Assembly (NCBI RefSeq): GCF_000150275.1
Contig: NW_002060946.1
Coordinates: 6,280,667-6,344,666, forward strand
Direction: 5' to 3'
From: Trichoplax adhaerens
Lineage: Eukaryota; Placozoa; Uniplacotomia; Trichoplacea; Trichoplacidae
DNA length: 64,000 bases
A program made the translations under genes and the position numbers. The notes beneath the pieces are model-generated. The model did no database searches, was not told where the DNA came from, and worked only from the letters and a program-made list of their open reading frames with translations. Of this stretch, positions 18,341 through 30,513 are shown in pieces (position 1 is the stretch's first letter; every line of letters begins with the position of its first letter).

Positions 18341-20293
18341 ATGATGACAGCGGATACCGAAAATCAGGATAGCATGTCTGGGTAAGGGCTCGCCATTGGA
18401 TTGTTGATGGAGGCTAATATTACAATTAGATAGAACGATACAGGTTGATCGATTCGTCTATGTTGGATGGAAAGATCCAACTAGAGGGTTCATGCAGTAG
18501 CGAAATGGCTTGATGATCAAATGGAGATACTGTATTCGGATAGTTGTTAACTTGAAGTAGTTGACGAACAAGAGTTGATGAAAGGATGTTCATTAAAGAG
18601 CATAAAATAGTTAGACTGATTCATCAATTACGATAGGATACTCGACCCAGTCGGTGGAGGATTAGGGATAGAGCGATGTTAAAGTATATCCTAGTACTTA
18701 AGCCACAAGATCACGCTCATTTGCTAGCGCTACTTTGTGGCACTCCTTCATCAAGACTAATGTCTTTTGCTAACTTGTCATCAATCTATTTTTCATCTTG
18801 ACTATGATACAGGGGCATGATCGAATTAGGTGATATCACTCCACATAATGTCAAGCAATTAAAAAAGCTAAACTCTGTCATCTTTCCAGTATCTTACAAC
18901 GAGAAGGTAAGTCTCACTAGATGCAAAGCTTACTTGATCCAACTGAATCATTCGCATCGATACCTGCATAAGCTTGGAGTATCCAAGTGGACTTGTAGAG
19001 AATGCGATGCTTGAAACTTATTTTCATATCAAATTGTAATCTACTGTTCGCGTTCATTTGTTGCAAGCTAGCTATGATCATACTGAAGAGTTTACTTACC
19101 CATGACTAACTTGTGCTATCATCATCTTCTGAAATGTATTTGCAAACTAGTTTTACAAGGATGTCTTAACTTCTGGAGATTATGCCAAATTCGGTATGTA
19201 GGCATCGCTATCATGACAAGTTTTGTATAGAGTTAGTCGTTATTATACTTCAATTTTATTATGCACCATTATTAGCAAAGTACGAGTACAGTGTCATCAT
19301 GCAATTCGTTTCGGCGGAGGTGTTAATCTTCCTATGGCTTACCTTCATTAATAACAGTGATGTACTCTCTCATACAATTCGTCGCTTACAGTGTCCATAT
19401 AACATAACTCGCATTCTATAGCTAGTGGTGAATACATAATTATATAAGGACTATGTGTGTACTTGCAAGGTTATCACTGTATGAAAGATTGATGACATCA
19501 CTACCTGCAAAGCCTGTTTAATATCCAATATTTTACATTGAAGGATGCTGACAGAATTATCTTTATTTATTCTTCTAGCATTTTATAATGATATTATTGT
19601 TGGAGGAGTCTGCTGCCGTGTAGACTCGTCAGATAATCGTCGCAGACTTTATATAATGACACTGGGATGCTTAGCTGCATATCGTTGCCTTGGAATTGGT
19701 ATGTCTTGTATGAAATATTCTAGAATAATAGGTGTCCAATAAAATGTTCAGTTCTACGTGGACAAAAATAAAATGGACATTAGTGTAATAATGACTACAA
19801 TTTTAATCTTTATCAAATCGATACCAACGTCTACCAAATTACATTCAGCCAGTAGCTATAAAAATTCAACGGACTAATTATTGTTCATGTTCCTTCACAG
19901 GTACTGTAATGTTGAAACATGTGTTAAAGTTAGCGGAAACCGACGGCCACATTGATAGTGTCTATCTGTAAGTATAAAATTACTGGCAATGTTAATGAAT
20001 GATTATGTAGACGGAGGCCAATTTTAATACATAGCATCTATAAATTTGATGATGATCGAGATAGCTTTACTTACTGTTTGTGTGCGAGTAATTGGCTTTC
20101 CTAGCGCTTGCTAGGATTGTCTAATTGAGAATTATTCTTACTTTTATTTCACTACAGACACGTTCAAATCAATAATGATACTGCCATGGCTTTTTATAAA
20201 AATTTTGGATTTGAAGTGATTGAAACAAAGTCAAGTTACTATAAACGTATCGAGCCATCGGACGCTTACGTTTTGGAAAAAAAGTTAAAGTAA
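18341..20293 (+). CDS. NAA50: N-alpha-acetyltransferase 50 (NatE catalytic subunit), 6 exons
   Basis: This GNAT-fold enzyme transfers acetyl from acetyl-CoA to protein N termini, preferring Met followed by a hydrophobic residue, and associates with the NatA complex on ribosomes. Exons: 18341-18381, 18813-18906, 19151-19193, 19579-19698, 19901-19967 and 20158-20293, giving 166 residues against 169 in human. Family blocks are IELGDITPHNVKQLKKLN, VIFPVSYNEK, VGGVCCRVD, RRLYIMTLGCLAAYR and YYKRIEPSDAY. The acetyl-CoA loop is RCLGIG (95-100). Tyr84 and His123 correspond to the human catalytic Tyr73 and His112, both shifted by 11. Exon 1 (14 residues, no family match) is chosen because it has a good donor and joins in frame. 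A start at the ATG at 18817 is the alternative. The C terminus is shorter than in human. Confidence 0.94.
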
Positions 20294-20629
20294 AGGCATT
20301 TTAGGTCTGTACAATAATAGCAAAATCTCAGTAGATTATCTCGTGGAATGATCGATACTGTATGGTTATACCGACTTATTTTAAAATGTTGAGAAAGATT
20401 TGCTTGTGTTATTGGGTGATAGTCATCGACATTTAAGCTGCAATCCATTTTACTGTAATAATAGCAGCATTCAATATTGTCTACTCGTTCGTTGAACGAG
20501 TTGACCCAATTTAATTATTCAGTCAAGCTTGAAATGTAATTTATAGTTTTGCTTGTCAATTAAATTAAATTACTTTTGGTTACACTATAATTTATTACTT
20601 GTTGCTGATGGACAGTTTTTGTTCCATAG

Positions 20630-22305
20630 GTGTCAATGAAATTTTTCAAGATAGTCTTCGTCTGCGCAACATTCGTAATAAACCAGAGGTTATGCGATCG
20701 AAATTTTAACTTTTCACTCTTCTATTCTATATTCTATTACTGTTTCTGGCACTGTAAGAAATAAACCGTTTTTGTACAGTTATTATTGAGATTGATCTGC
20801 TTGCAGCAAAGAGTTTTGGCAGGGTCTTCCATGTAGAATACTTATTTTCCACCCTCGCCTAGCAACTAAGCTAAGAATGCCCTTGAAAAGTAGATTAATG
20901 TAGATTAGAGATCGCATAAAACGTTAGGGGCAATACTAGCCTTAAAACTGTACTTGACTGATACAAACTAGGTGAGCCATACAAGCACAAGGTATAAATA
21001 GACATGGCACATTAAATATCGCAATGTCATTCAGCTGTATGTAAAAGTTAGCATCACGCATCCGTTGCGATATTAAATTACAGAAAATATGCGTGTATGT
21101 TGCTATAAGGAGGGAGAGAAAATAAGGTAGTAAACGAGCTTAAATTGGTACATAGCTAATGGAATAATTGACGTGATTAGTTTTATCACCATTTCGATTT
21201 TTGTAAATTTTATTATACAGTAATCTGAAAATTGATTGTTTATCTGGATATCGCAACTTGCACAGTAGGTCCATAACGATCTATTTTGAGTAGAATCTAG
21301 CAAAGGGATGACCAGCGGCAGCGAATTCTGTTTTTTATGACCTTTTCAATTTTTTTAAATATCGAAGTTGTACAGTATCGTAGATTCTAGTTCACGGCCA
21401 AGAACCAAAGATAAAATGCCTTGCATTATAATCACTGAAATGTTACCGTCGGTAGTGATTGAGAGAAGACGTAAAATACTCTCTATGGTGCTTTTAACTG
21501 TAAACATATCCGTTGCAATATTAAATTATAGAATATGGGTATATGTAGTTAGATGAAGGAGGAAAACAAGGTTGTTAACGAGTTTAAGATGTTATTGGTA
21601 CAGAGCTAATGTAATAACCTGCATGGATCATTTCATCACCGTTTCCATTTTGTAAGCTTTATCATATTGCGAAATATTCAGTCTTTACCTGGACTACAAA
21701 TCTACAATGCAGTGTACCGACCTATATTTGAGCGATTATTCTAAACAGAATTTAGTAAATGGATGACCAACGGCAACGAGACTCTTTTTTTATGACCTTT
21801 TCCATTTTTGCCAAATATCGAATTGTACAGTATAATAGTTTCTAGTTCACGGCCAAGAACCAAAGACTAAATGCATCGTTCTTATTTAGACTGTAAGAAC
21901 TATTGTCTCACTGGCTTTAACTGCAATAGCTAACGAAGGAATAATCACTTTTTTTAACCTAGTTAAAGAACGATATGAATTGTCATTCCCTTTCATTTCT
22001 TATTAAGGAGAAATTAGTTTGAGTAGTCCCAGCTGTTATTAATAGTGGATTGCGATCCTGTATTCGCTGAACATTGGCCAAGGGGTGACAATTCATTTTG
22101 CACACTACTACTTGTTACTTTCGATTAGTCTGCATAAAGTAGTCACTAAAGCTCTACCGTCCGTAGTAATCGAGAGGACCGGTAAAAAGTCATACTCTCT
22201 CCATGATGATTTTAATTTGCATACAGGTACGAGAGGCCCAAGAACTGCAACTTATTACTGATACATTGCGAGCTGGTTGTCAACATTTCTACCTCGAGAT
22301 ATTAA
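20630..22305 (+). other. two orphan exon-like segments (unidentified gene or remnant)
   Basis: Segment 1 (20630-20688) follows a good acceptor (gttccatag) and in one frame reads VNEIFQDSLRLRNIRNKPE before a weak donor (gttatg). Segment 2 (22227-22304) follows gcatacag and reads VREAQELQLITDTLRAGCQ, continuing as HFYLEIL, before gtatga. The two join in phase and look protein-like, but I recognise no family, and neither the start nor the end of a gene was found. After segment 2 another frame gives SLQSVEQQIESFATARL and a stop, only some 20 bases on, too close for a normal intron, which suggests a broken gene. In another frame segment 1 starts MKFFKIVFVCATFVINQ, a signal-peptide-like string. Confidence 0.25.
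21061..22226. repeat. 448-base tandem duplication, second copy interrupted by about 250 bases
   Basis: Unit 1 starts at 21061 (tccgttgcgatattaaatta) and unit 2 at 21509 (tccgttgcaatattaaatta). They share 'ggtggtaaacgag'-like, 'tgaccagcggcagcga'-like and 'tagttcacggccaagaacca' blocks. The end of unit 1 (accgtcggtagtgattgaga) has its counterpart at about 22156-22226 (accgtccgtagtaatcgaga), so unit 2 carries an extra segment at about 21878-22130. Confidence 0.85.
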
Positions 22306-22532
22306 GTATGATGTTTGTCCACTAGTCTTCAATCGGTAGAGCAACAAATTGAAAGTTTTGCAACGGCTAGACTTTGAGATAATAGCGGTAACTGCGATCA
22401 ATTTCTTCTTGCTACTGCATGAGGATATGACAAGGTAGGTTTTTAACCTGCTAGCTGGACATAAATTATTTCACTGTCGTCAAGCGAAGGCTTTTAGCAT
22501 AAACTACGAGAAAAAGTTCATTGAATTCAATC

Positions 22533-25504
22533 ATGGCACGATTTCGCGCTTTGTTATGGCCGACCACTTTCTGCTTGGGTGGATTTATGGGCGTCTATTT
22601 CGATAGGTACGTCAAGTATATGATCATCAATGGATGATAATTCATACAATCACAATCTTTTTCTCCATTTGGTATTAATAGTGTAAGCTGCTAGTGGATT
22701 AATTATACTCTATTCATGATACACGTAGAACTAAATATAGAGGATAGTTCAATTTGCAGTGAATAAAGTTGTTATAATACAGTATGGTTTGCTGTTGTTA
22801 GTTGTTGATATACGTATGATATGTACACAGCATAGCATGATCTACTGTCATCATCTTGATATTAATACGAATGAATTAGTGTTGGTATATAGCAGTTTTA
22901 GGGGTAAAACATTCTAAAATTACAGTTGTAATAGTTCTACAAGTTTCGTTGATTGGTATACAATGGCCATGATTCTTCCATGATCGATTGGATACATTGA
23001 AATTGGGCTCCATTCATAATCGCACTGCAGTAACGTAAATGTACAATTCTACATTGTACAGATCTTGACATTTAGGGGAATATTTTAGTAGTCCATAATC
23101 TTGTTTGGCTTAACCTATATGTTACGTTATTGCAACATTATCTTATTTGGACGCAATGTTATCTTAAATTCTTTCAATTGCTGTAATACAGTCGTAAAGC
23201 ATGGTTGCACAAAATCACTGTATCACTTATAACCATGCAAAAAGAAATCTGCATGTGGTAATACCAATAGTTGGTAATAGTCGTGATGATTCAACCTATT
23301 ACCTCGTGAAATTATCTCCAGAAATATGATCACAATTTCTATTCCTTTCCTAACGCAGTTAGCTAATAATCTCTTGCTGTACATTGAAAATAAATCAACG
23401 ATTTTATTAAATCATTACCATTGACATGATAGAATAATTTGCACTTGCATTATGTCACAGTACTCTCAAATTTCATCGAAGCTAGTGGTGGCGTTCGATA
23501 AGGGTTTCTGTAGCTTTACAAAATACTCTCATAGACATAAATTGTTAATCCATCGCCTCCCCTAGGTACCTACACCCCTACAATACAGTTACAGCCAGGG
23601 CATCTCTAGATACTATCAAGGATGGTAAATCTTCAATTGCTGCTTCTTCGCCTACGAGTGAAATAATGAAGTTTGGCTTTCCAAGTTAGTAATTGGTTGT
23701 AGCTAAATCACGTCGATAGTACCCATAAGTTGATGACAAGTTATAATAGCTTAAAATTTTAGACAAAACGATGTAATACTATATATTACATCTATCACAA
23801 AATAGAATAGTCTAACTAATTGCAGCTGATAAAGTTGATGCATACGTAGATTTGATTTTACAACTAATGATATTATCGCCTTTACAGGCTATGAAAACAT
23901 CAAGTCTAGAAATGATTATGTTCTCTCATATAACCGAATGCATCGTACAGCAAATTGGGTTATTGAGGTAAGCCGTAACGTAATTAATTATCGTGAATGG
24001 GAAGATACAATAAACAGCGCACTGCTTGCTACAACGAATATATTTCAAGTTAACACTAGGTTTCCTTAACTGTTTCACATAGGACATAGATTACATAGCT
24101 TCGATCGAGAAATTCTAAGATAAAATTTAACTGGATTAGCTAACTGTAAATGTAATGTCACTTATTTCATTAGCATCTTACCTCGGATAAACTGCGTCAA
24201 CGCAATGCTGACAGAAGCGAATCAATCTTTACTGAAGATTTATCTGTACCTGAAATGTTTAGATCTACAAACAAAGACTACTCGTATGTAACCTGGAAAT
24301 CGCTTATAAATCATGATTGATAAACATTGTTCCATGGATAAAGCAGTATGAAAATAACACGTAGCTCTGTAATAATGCAGCATTAACGAACTTGCTACGT
24401 TATTGAATATAATGCAAGATAATATAGTAGAGTTACAACCTAATAGTTAGTCGCTGCAGTCCTAATAGGATAACTAATACGATTGCTTAATAAGACTTAT
24501 TATGATATGTTTGGGATCTTATTGTGTTTCCTATCTGCTATAGCAAAAGCGGATTTGATCGGGGACATTTGGCAGCAGCACGTAATCATGCACATTCACA
24601 GGATGCTTTGAAAGATACGTTTTATCTTAGCAATATGAGTCCGCAGGTCAGTAGAAACGTTTAATGAACGATATTGACTCATGCCTTGGATTCGCTGTCG
24701 GTGCTACATGAAGTAATTAACAGATACGTAAATTTACTTTAGGTTGGAGAAGGGTTCAATCGCGGTATTTGGAATAGATTAGAACAGCAGGTTCGGAGTC
24801 TGACCAAAGTGTATCCGGATGTCTATGTTATCACTGGGCCGCTATATCTTCCTCTGTAACTAATACTGTAGTAGTTTTATTGGTCAATAAATGTAAATTC
24901 GATTGAATTACGTTATGTAATTTGAGTATAGTGATATTATTTCCATATTAATTAAACATGTAGTGTGGAAAACGATGGAAAAAAATATGTGAAATATCAG
25001 GTATTGCAACGTCAACGATGGAAGAGAAAGAAGCTTTATATCTGGGCTTTTAACATAATTACTTACAATCTTATTCTTGTTAGGTCATTGGCAAAAACAA
25101 TGTATCAGTTCCTACTCATTTTTTTAAGATTGTAGTCGGAGATCGTCGAAAAGAAAAAAATGATGCTAAATTGGAACTCCAGGTAATTGATATCATTCTT
25201 ATGTCGAATACGCTGTTGTAATGTACAATTCTTAGTACAATGCGGTTATCTACTTTATAAAGTCTTTATTCTAACATTTGTTCTTTGAGCCCCTGTTATA
25301 TCATCTGTGATGTAATGTTGTAGTTTATAATTTAACTTTAATTCACCCATGTAGGTCTTCCTCATACCGAACAGAAGTATCCCCGATGATACTCCGCTAC
25401 ACGCTTTTATGGTGCCTCTAGAATCAGTTGAGAAAGCATCAGGACTTACTTTTCTAGATAAAATTTCTCGCTCAGCTATTAAACAAGGACGTCTTACTAC
25501 TTGA
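22533..25504 (+). CDS. ENDOG: endonuclease G, copy 1, 9 exons
   Basis: This is a DNA/RNA non-specific beta-beta-alpha-metal nuclease of the mitochondrial intermembrane space. Exons: 22533-22606, 23566-23684, 23888-23967, 24174-24283, 24544-24646, 24743-24855, 24964-25000, 25084-25182 and 25355-25504, giving 294 residues (human 297). The N terminus is short, basic then hydrophobic (RALLWPTTFCLGGFMGVYF), suiting a mitochondrial signal-anchor. FGFP precedes the nuclease fold. The active-site DRGH is at 133-136, followed by LAAARNH. Then come DTFYLSNMSPQ, the metal-site block GFNRGIWNRLE, VITGPLYLP, YVKYQVIGK and VSVPTHFFK. All junctions are GT-AG and keep frame. An AATAAA lies at 25724. A paralogue with the same exon plan starts 1.25 kb downstream, so this is one of a tandem pair. 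Confidence 0.95.
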
Positions 25505-26758
25505 TGATTTACATTTGCTCTTATCTCTTATTGACATGCCAAATTACTTTCATGATGATGACCATTTTTAATTAAAGAGTAAATTTCGATGATTGTATGA
25601 GCAATTTATTGTTTCTTTATACTGTGATTGTACTAACTTGTTACAATTACAAGATCTAGATTAATGGGGCTTGTAGCTAGATTGTGGTGCGGCATTTGCT
25701 TCCGGAATTCGTATATAATTACTAATAAAATATTCATGCAGGCTGCATATTGTTAAAGTGATCATTTGCATAGATATCAGAGAAGAAGGTTAATCTGTCT
25801 ACAATCAATCAGGTAATTATAGATGGCTTTAAGTATATTATTATGTACAAACATAATCGTACGAGATATACATTGTTTTACCGTTGAAATAAACTTCAAA
25901 GTGATTCAAATACTATGGAACGATCAATGTTAAGGTGTTAATTAATCAACTAAAACCCTTGCATCCCTGCTTGTATGTGTTTATAGTTGCTGATACATCA
26001 GGTTTGGCAGTCTAAAAGTTGTGAATCACTGCGATCTTTCTGTCTAAATATCCTGGCAAAGGTAAAGCAGGATCTAAAAAGGATTTTTACTCTGCTAATT
26101 AATAATATAATATAATTCAAACAGGTTGCTATACGGACAGAATTATGATATTAATAGGAATGAGTGTGGTATAACAAATACCTTTAGTGCACTGGATATA
26201 AATCATTTTATTTTAATTTTTGAATCAAATGATAGACAAAGCCATAATAAGTAATCTAATAAGACGTTTCAGGGACTTTTCTATCTAATGTGCTCTACAG
26301 CTAAAGGCTGACTCCCTGACCCCTAATATCATTTCCAACAATCCGAAATCGCTTGGTAGCTTAGTATGGGACTAATTCCAAATTAAATGAATAAATAAGC
26401 ATTTCCGGATAATTGAGGGTTCTGCATGGTAAATTATATATTCATCTATTGTAATTACTGTATACTTATCATCATATAGTATGCCATTTAGTGTAGAACA
26501 AGACAATGAGTTATAAACAGTATAGCCAAAGTCTGTATGAGCAGCACAAAAAAAATATTTATTGTTTGGACAATAAAAGCGAGGGCGCATAAACCCATTC
26601 GCTCGATTTTTTTTTATTTAGCTACTTATAGTTGTATAGTGTAAGGATAATACTGTCCAAGACAGTTTTCTAACCCGATAACTGAGCAAGAAATTAATTC
26701 CACTGTCATCAGGATAAGAATTTTAACATCAACACCAAAGAATTAGTCGAACTCCGTG
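25505..26758. other. spacer between the two endonuclease G genes
   Basis: The first 200 bases match sequence after copy 2 (for example 'gtaaatttcgatgattgtat' in both), so they belong to the duplicated block. The middle carries a 45-base Rpt3-like fragment (26032-26076). The last 95 or so match the sequence before copy 1. Nothing else coding is seen. Confidence 0.6.
26032..26076 (-). pseudogene. fragment of an AAA-ATPase (Rpt3-like) gene
   Basis: Read on the minus strand this gives LDPALPLPGYLDRKI. That matches the second region of homology of the PSMC4 protein in this same window ([15 protein letters not shown], encoded near 32691-32735). About 35 of 45 bases agree. Both arginines that follow the LLRPG and PGR positions in Rpt3 are replaced, stops close the frame soon after, and the flanks show no similarity. 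It is a short decayed remnant, either of a retrocopy or of a local duplication of PSMC4 or a relative. Confidence 0.6.
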
Positions 26759-29700
26759 ATGGCACAATTACGTAGCTTATTGTTGCCAACAATCTTCTGC
26801 TTGGGTGGACTTATGGGCAACTATTTCGATAGGTATCATACGTAAAGTACATGAGTAATAATTAATAATAGCTTAAACAACCATAAGCTTTTCGTCATTT
26901 AATGTTATTTTAAGCGACTAGTAGATTGATTCCGTAGATTAATTCCGTTCTAGCATAGAGGATAATTCGATTTGCAATTCGTTAGCATAGCTCTTCTAAC
27001 ACTATCGTTTGTGTCTGTTGATGTATGATTGTGACGAAAACAAACTCATCACGGATAATTTGTTAATTTATTTAAGCGATGAAATTGTGTTCTATGTTAA
27101 AGCATATTAACGATTAGAAGCATTGCTTTAACTTTTGTAACTGCTGGTAGAATAGTGCTGCACAATTACTGTGATGATTAACAGATTCTCAGAGGCGGTA
27201 CTGGCTTATTGTTGTTAATCTTGAGAGTGTTGAATAATTTACTCAGTGATTGATTAGCACTTCATATAAACGATTATTCATTAATTAATAAAAAGTAGTT
27301 GAGTAGTGCTCAATTGAGCTACATTAACTGGCTAAAGTAAAGTTATACACGTGGATCAGAAAGTTTTCTGCAGGATAAAAGGCTAAATAGTGTCGTTACA
27401 CCATTAAAGAAACAAGTATTAAAAGGACAGTTGTAATGAATATCAAGCTACGCGATAGGCTTGCTGGATCAGCGAAGAAAGATGGCAATAACTTCATAAT
27501 ATCTCCTTGAGCTATAACCTTGATGGTGATAGTCATACTTTATATATTATCTGCTGCATAGGTCTATAGAAGCGATTATTCATGAATAAAAAGTAGTTGA
27601 GTAGTGCTGAATTGAGCTATACAAGTTAGCCAAAGTAAAGTTGTACACGTAGATCAGAAAGTTATCTGTAGGATAAAAGGCAAAGTAGTGTCAGAAATAT
27701 CAATACAGAAACAAGTATTAAAAGGAAAGTTGTAACGAATAGCAAGCTACGTGATCGATTTGCTAGATTAGCAAAGGAAATGGGCAATAATTCCATGTGA
27801 TCTTGAGCCACAACCTTATGATAATGATACAGTATATATTATTTGCTGCATATAGGACAAATAAAGATCATCATCTTGATTACAAATACGTCTAAATTAG
27901 TGTTTATACATAGCAGTATTGGGGAGAAGTGTTATAGAATTGCAATTGCAATATTTTTTATAAGTTATATTGACTAGTATGCAATCGCTAAGATGATTCT
28001 TCCATGATCGATGTGATAGATTGCAATCTTGTCCCATTCGTAATCGTACAAATGTCTATGCATTTTGAGGGGCTTCTGTCTAATGTTATTCGAACATAAC
28101 TTTATTTTAACGTGATGTTATCTTTGGATTTTTTTGATGAATATATTAGAAGGCATCGCTGCATAAAATTACTGTCAATTATAGACGTGCATATAAAAAT
28201 CTGAATACTGTCGTTACAATAATTCGTAATAGTCATGATGATCTACCTGTTAACTCATAAAAGTATCTCTCAGACGTATTATTATCACAATTGTTATCGC
28301 TTTCCCTAATGCAAGGTTAAGAATCTCTTGCTGTACATTAAAAATAAATTAATTATTTTATTTATTAAACCATGACTATTAATACGCTAAAATGATTTAC
28401 ACTTGCACTATATCGCAATGCTCTCAAGTTTCGTTGAAACAAATGGCGTTCGATAAGAGTTGCTGTTCATATCGAAATTGATTAGTACATTACCTCTTTC
28501 TAGATACACACAGTCCAAGAATATAGTTGCAGAGAAGGCATCTCTAGTTACTACTACGGATAATAAATGTTCACTTGGCGATATTCCTTCGTCTGCGAAA
28601 GAGATCATGAAATTCGGCTTTCCAAGTTAGTCATTACACGGTTTGGTTGTAGCTAAGTCCTATTGGTAGTACTCAAAAGCTGATGACTTGTTCTAGTAGC
28701 TTAAAACTCTAGACAAAACGATACAATTTGTGGCATCTATCAAAAAATAGGAAAATTTAGTAATTGCAGCTAATAAAGTTAATTATTGCATACGTACAAC
28801 AAATTTAATTTTACAATTGATTACCATCTCCACAGGCTGTGAAAATCTTAAGTTTAGAGAGGATTATGTCCTCTCATACAACCGAGTGCATCGTACAGCC
28901 AATTGGGTTATCGAGGTAAGCTGCAAAATAAAGTAATTGATTCTATTAAATGGGAAAATTTAATATACAGTACTGTTTCGTAGTTTGCTATAACGAGTAC
29001 CCTTAAGAATAAACCTTTAGGCTTCATAAATCATTCTCTATAGGGCATAGATTACATAGTTTCAATGCAACAATTCTGAAATTAAAGTAAAATGGATAAC
29101 AGTAAACGTAAGAATATAATTATAATATTATAGTAGGTTGTAAATTTGCTATTCAAATTTAATTTCTCATTTCCTTAGCATTTAACCGCAGATAAAGTGT
29201 TTCAACGTGATTTTAAAAGAAAATCATCAATGTTCAAGGAGGATACATCTGTACCAGTTTTGTTTAGATCTACAAAAAAAGACTACCGGTACACATACAT
29301 AGGCTAGAAATTACAACCTGAGTAATCGTAATTAATCAACAGTGTAGTATGAATAAAGGGGCAGAGAAATATATGTAATTCTGAATTCTGGGTACAGCTT
29401 TAATTGAATTTCTAAATTATTTGATACAATACAATAGAATAGAGTTAAAACATGATAATAGCTGTAATCCTAATATGATAGTTGATGCAATTGCTCAATA
29501 GGACAAGTTATATTATGCTTTAGTGTTCTATCGTCTTTCATAACTACTGGATTATAGAAACAGCGGTTTTGATCGAGGACATTTGGCACCAGCAGGTGAT
29601 CACGGATATTCATTGAAAGCTTTAAAAGATACATTTTATCTCAGTAATATGAGTCCGCAGGTCTGTATAAATATTTGAGCAACGATAGTGATTTTTATTG

Positions 29701-30513
29701 CGAATTTCCTGTCTGGATTGTGCGAAATAGTTAACAAATGCGTAAACTTGCTTTAGGTTGGAGTAGGATTCAATCGTGATATTTGGAAGAGATTAGAAGA
29801 GTATACTCGAAATCAGACGCGTGTGTATACGGATATCTATGTTATCACTGGGCCGCTATATCTCCCAAAGTAACTTGCAGTAGTTGCAATAGTAAAAAAT
29901 TGTAAAATTGAATTCATCACAATGTATAAAATTAAATACGGCGATATCATTTCTATATTAAAGAGAGAGTGCGGAAAAGGATGGAAAAAGATATGTTAAA
30001 TATCAGGTATTGCAGCGTCAATAATTAATTGAAGAGGAGAAAGTGAATTGCTGAATTATATTTGATTATAGACAATCTTATTACTGTTAGGTAATTGGCA
30101 AAAACGATGTATCAGTTCCTACTCATTTTTTTAAGATTATAGTGGGAGATAATCGAAAAAAAAAAAGTAATGCCCAGTTACAACTTCAGGTATTGGTCTT
30201 GTTCTTATGTACGAATACCTTAATGTGATATATAATACGAATAAAATACGATCATCTACGTCAGAAAGTCTTTAATCTAATATCTTTATCCTTTGAATCT
30301 GTGTTAGATTATCTATGATGTAATATTGTGGTTTCATGATTTAATTATGATTCACTCTTGTAGGTCTTTCAAATGCCTAACGAAAAAATCTCCAAAGGAA
30401 CTCCACTAGATGAATATAAGACATCTCTAAAATCAGTTGAGAAAGCATCAGGACTTCTTTTCCTAGATAAAGCCTCTTCGTTGGCTATTGCAACAGATCG
30501 TTCTGCCATTTGA
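26759..30513 (+). CDS. ENDOG: endonuclease G, copy 2, 9 exons
   Basis: This is a paralogue of the preceding gene with the same nine-exon plan: 26759-26832, 28504-28625, 28836-28915, 29179-29288, 29558-29660, 29757-29869, 29970-30006, 30091-30189 and 30364-30513, giving 295 residues. Exons 1 and 3-9 have exactly the same lengths as in copy 1, and exon 2 is one codon longer. DRGH (134-137), the GFNRDIWKRLE metal-site block, VITGPLYLP and VSVPTHFFK are intact, so the enzyme is probably active. After DRGH the sequence is LAPAGDH instead of LAAARNH, and the linker of exon 2 and the C terminus diverge most. Introns also share sequence with copy 1, so a genomic segment was duplicated. Intron 1 is longer (1.67 kb against 0.96 kb) and holds its own duplication. 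Confidence 0.94.
27271..27857. repeat. 302-base tandem duplication in intron 1 of endonuclease G copy 2
   Basis: Unit 1 starts at 27271 and unit 2 at 27573 (cgattattca, then aaaaagtagttgagtagtgct). Shared blocks include 'taaagt.gtacacgt.gatc' and 'gaaacaagtattaaaagga'. Copy 1 of the gene lacks this pair, so the duplication came after, or was lost from, the other copy. Confidence 0.9.

Larger units (their letters stand above)
20294..22532. other. spacer between NAA50 and endonuclease G 1
   Basis: This 2.2 kb holds the NAA50 3' UTR, a large tandem duplication (21061-22226), two exon-like segments of no known family (20630-20688 and 22227-22304), and about 95 bases before the endonuclease G start that are duplicated with it. 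No complete gene is visible. Confidence 0.5.
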
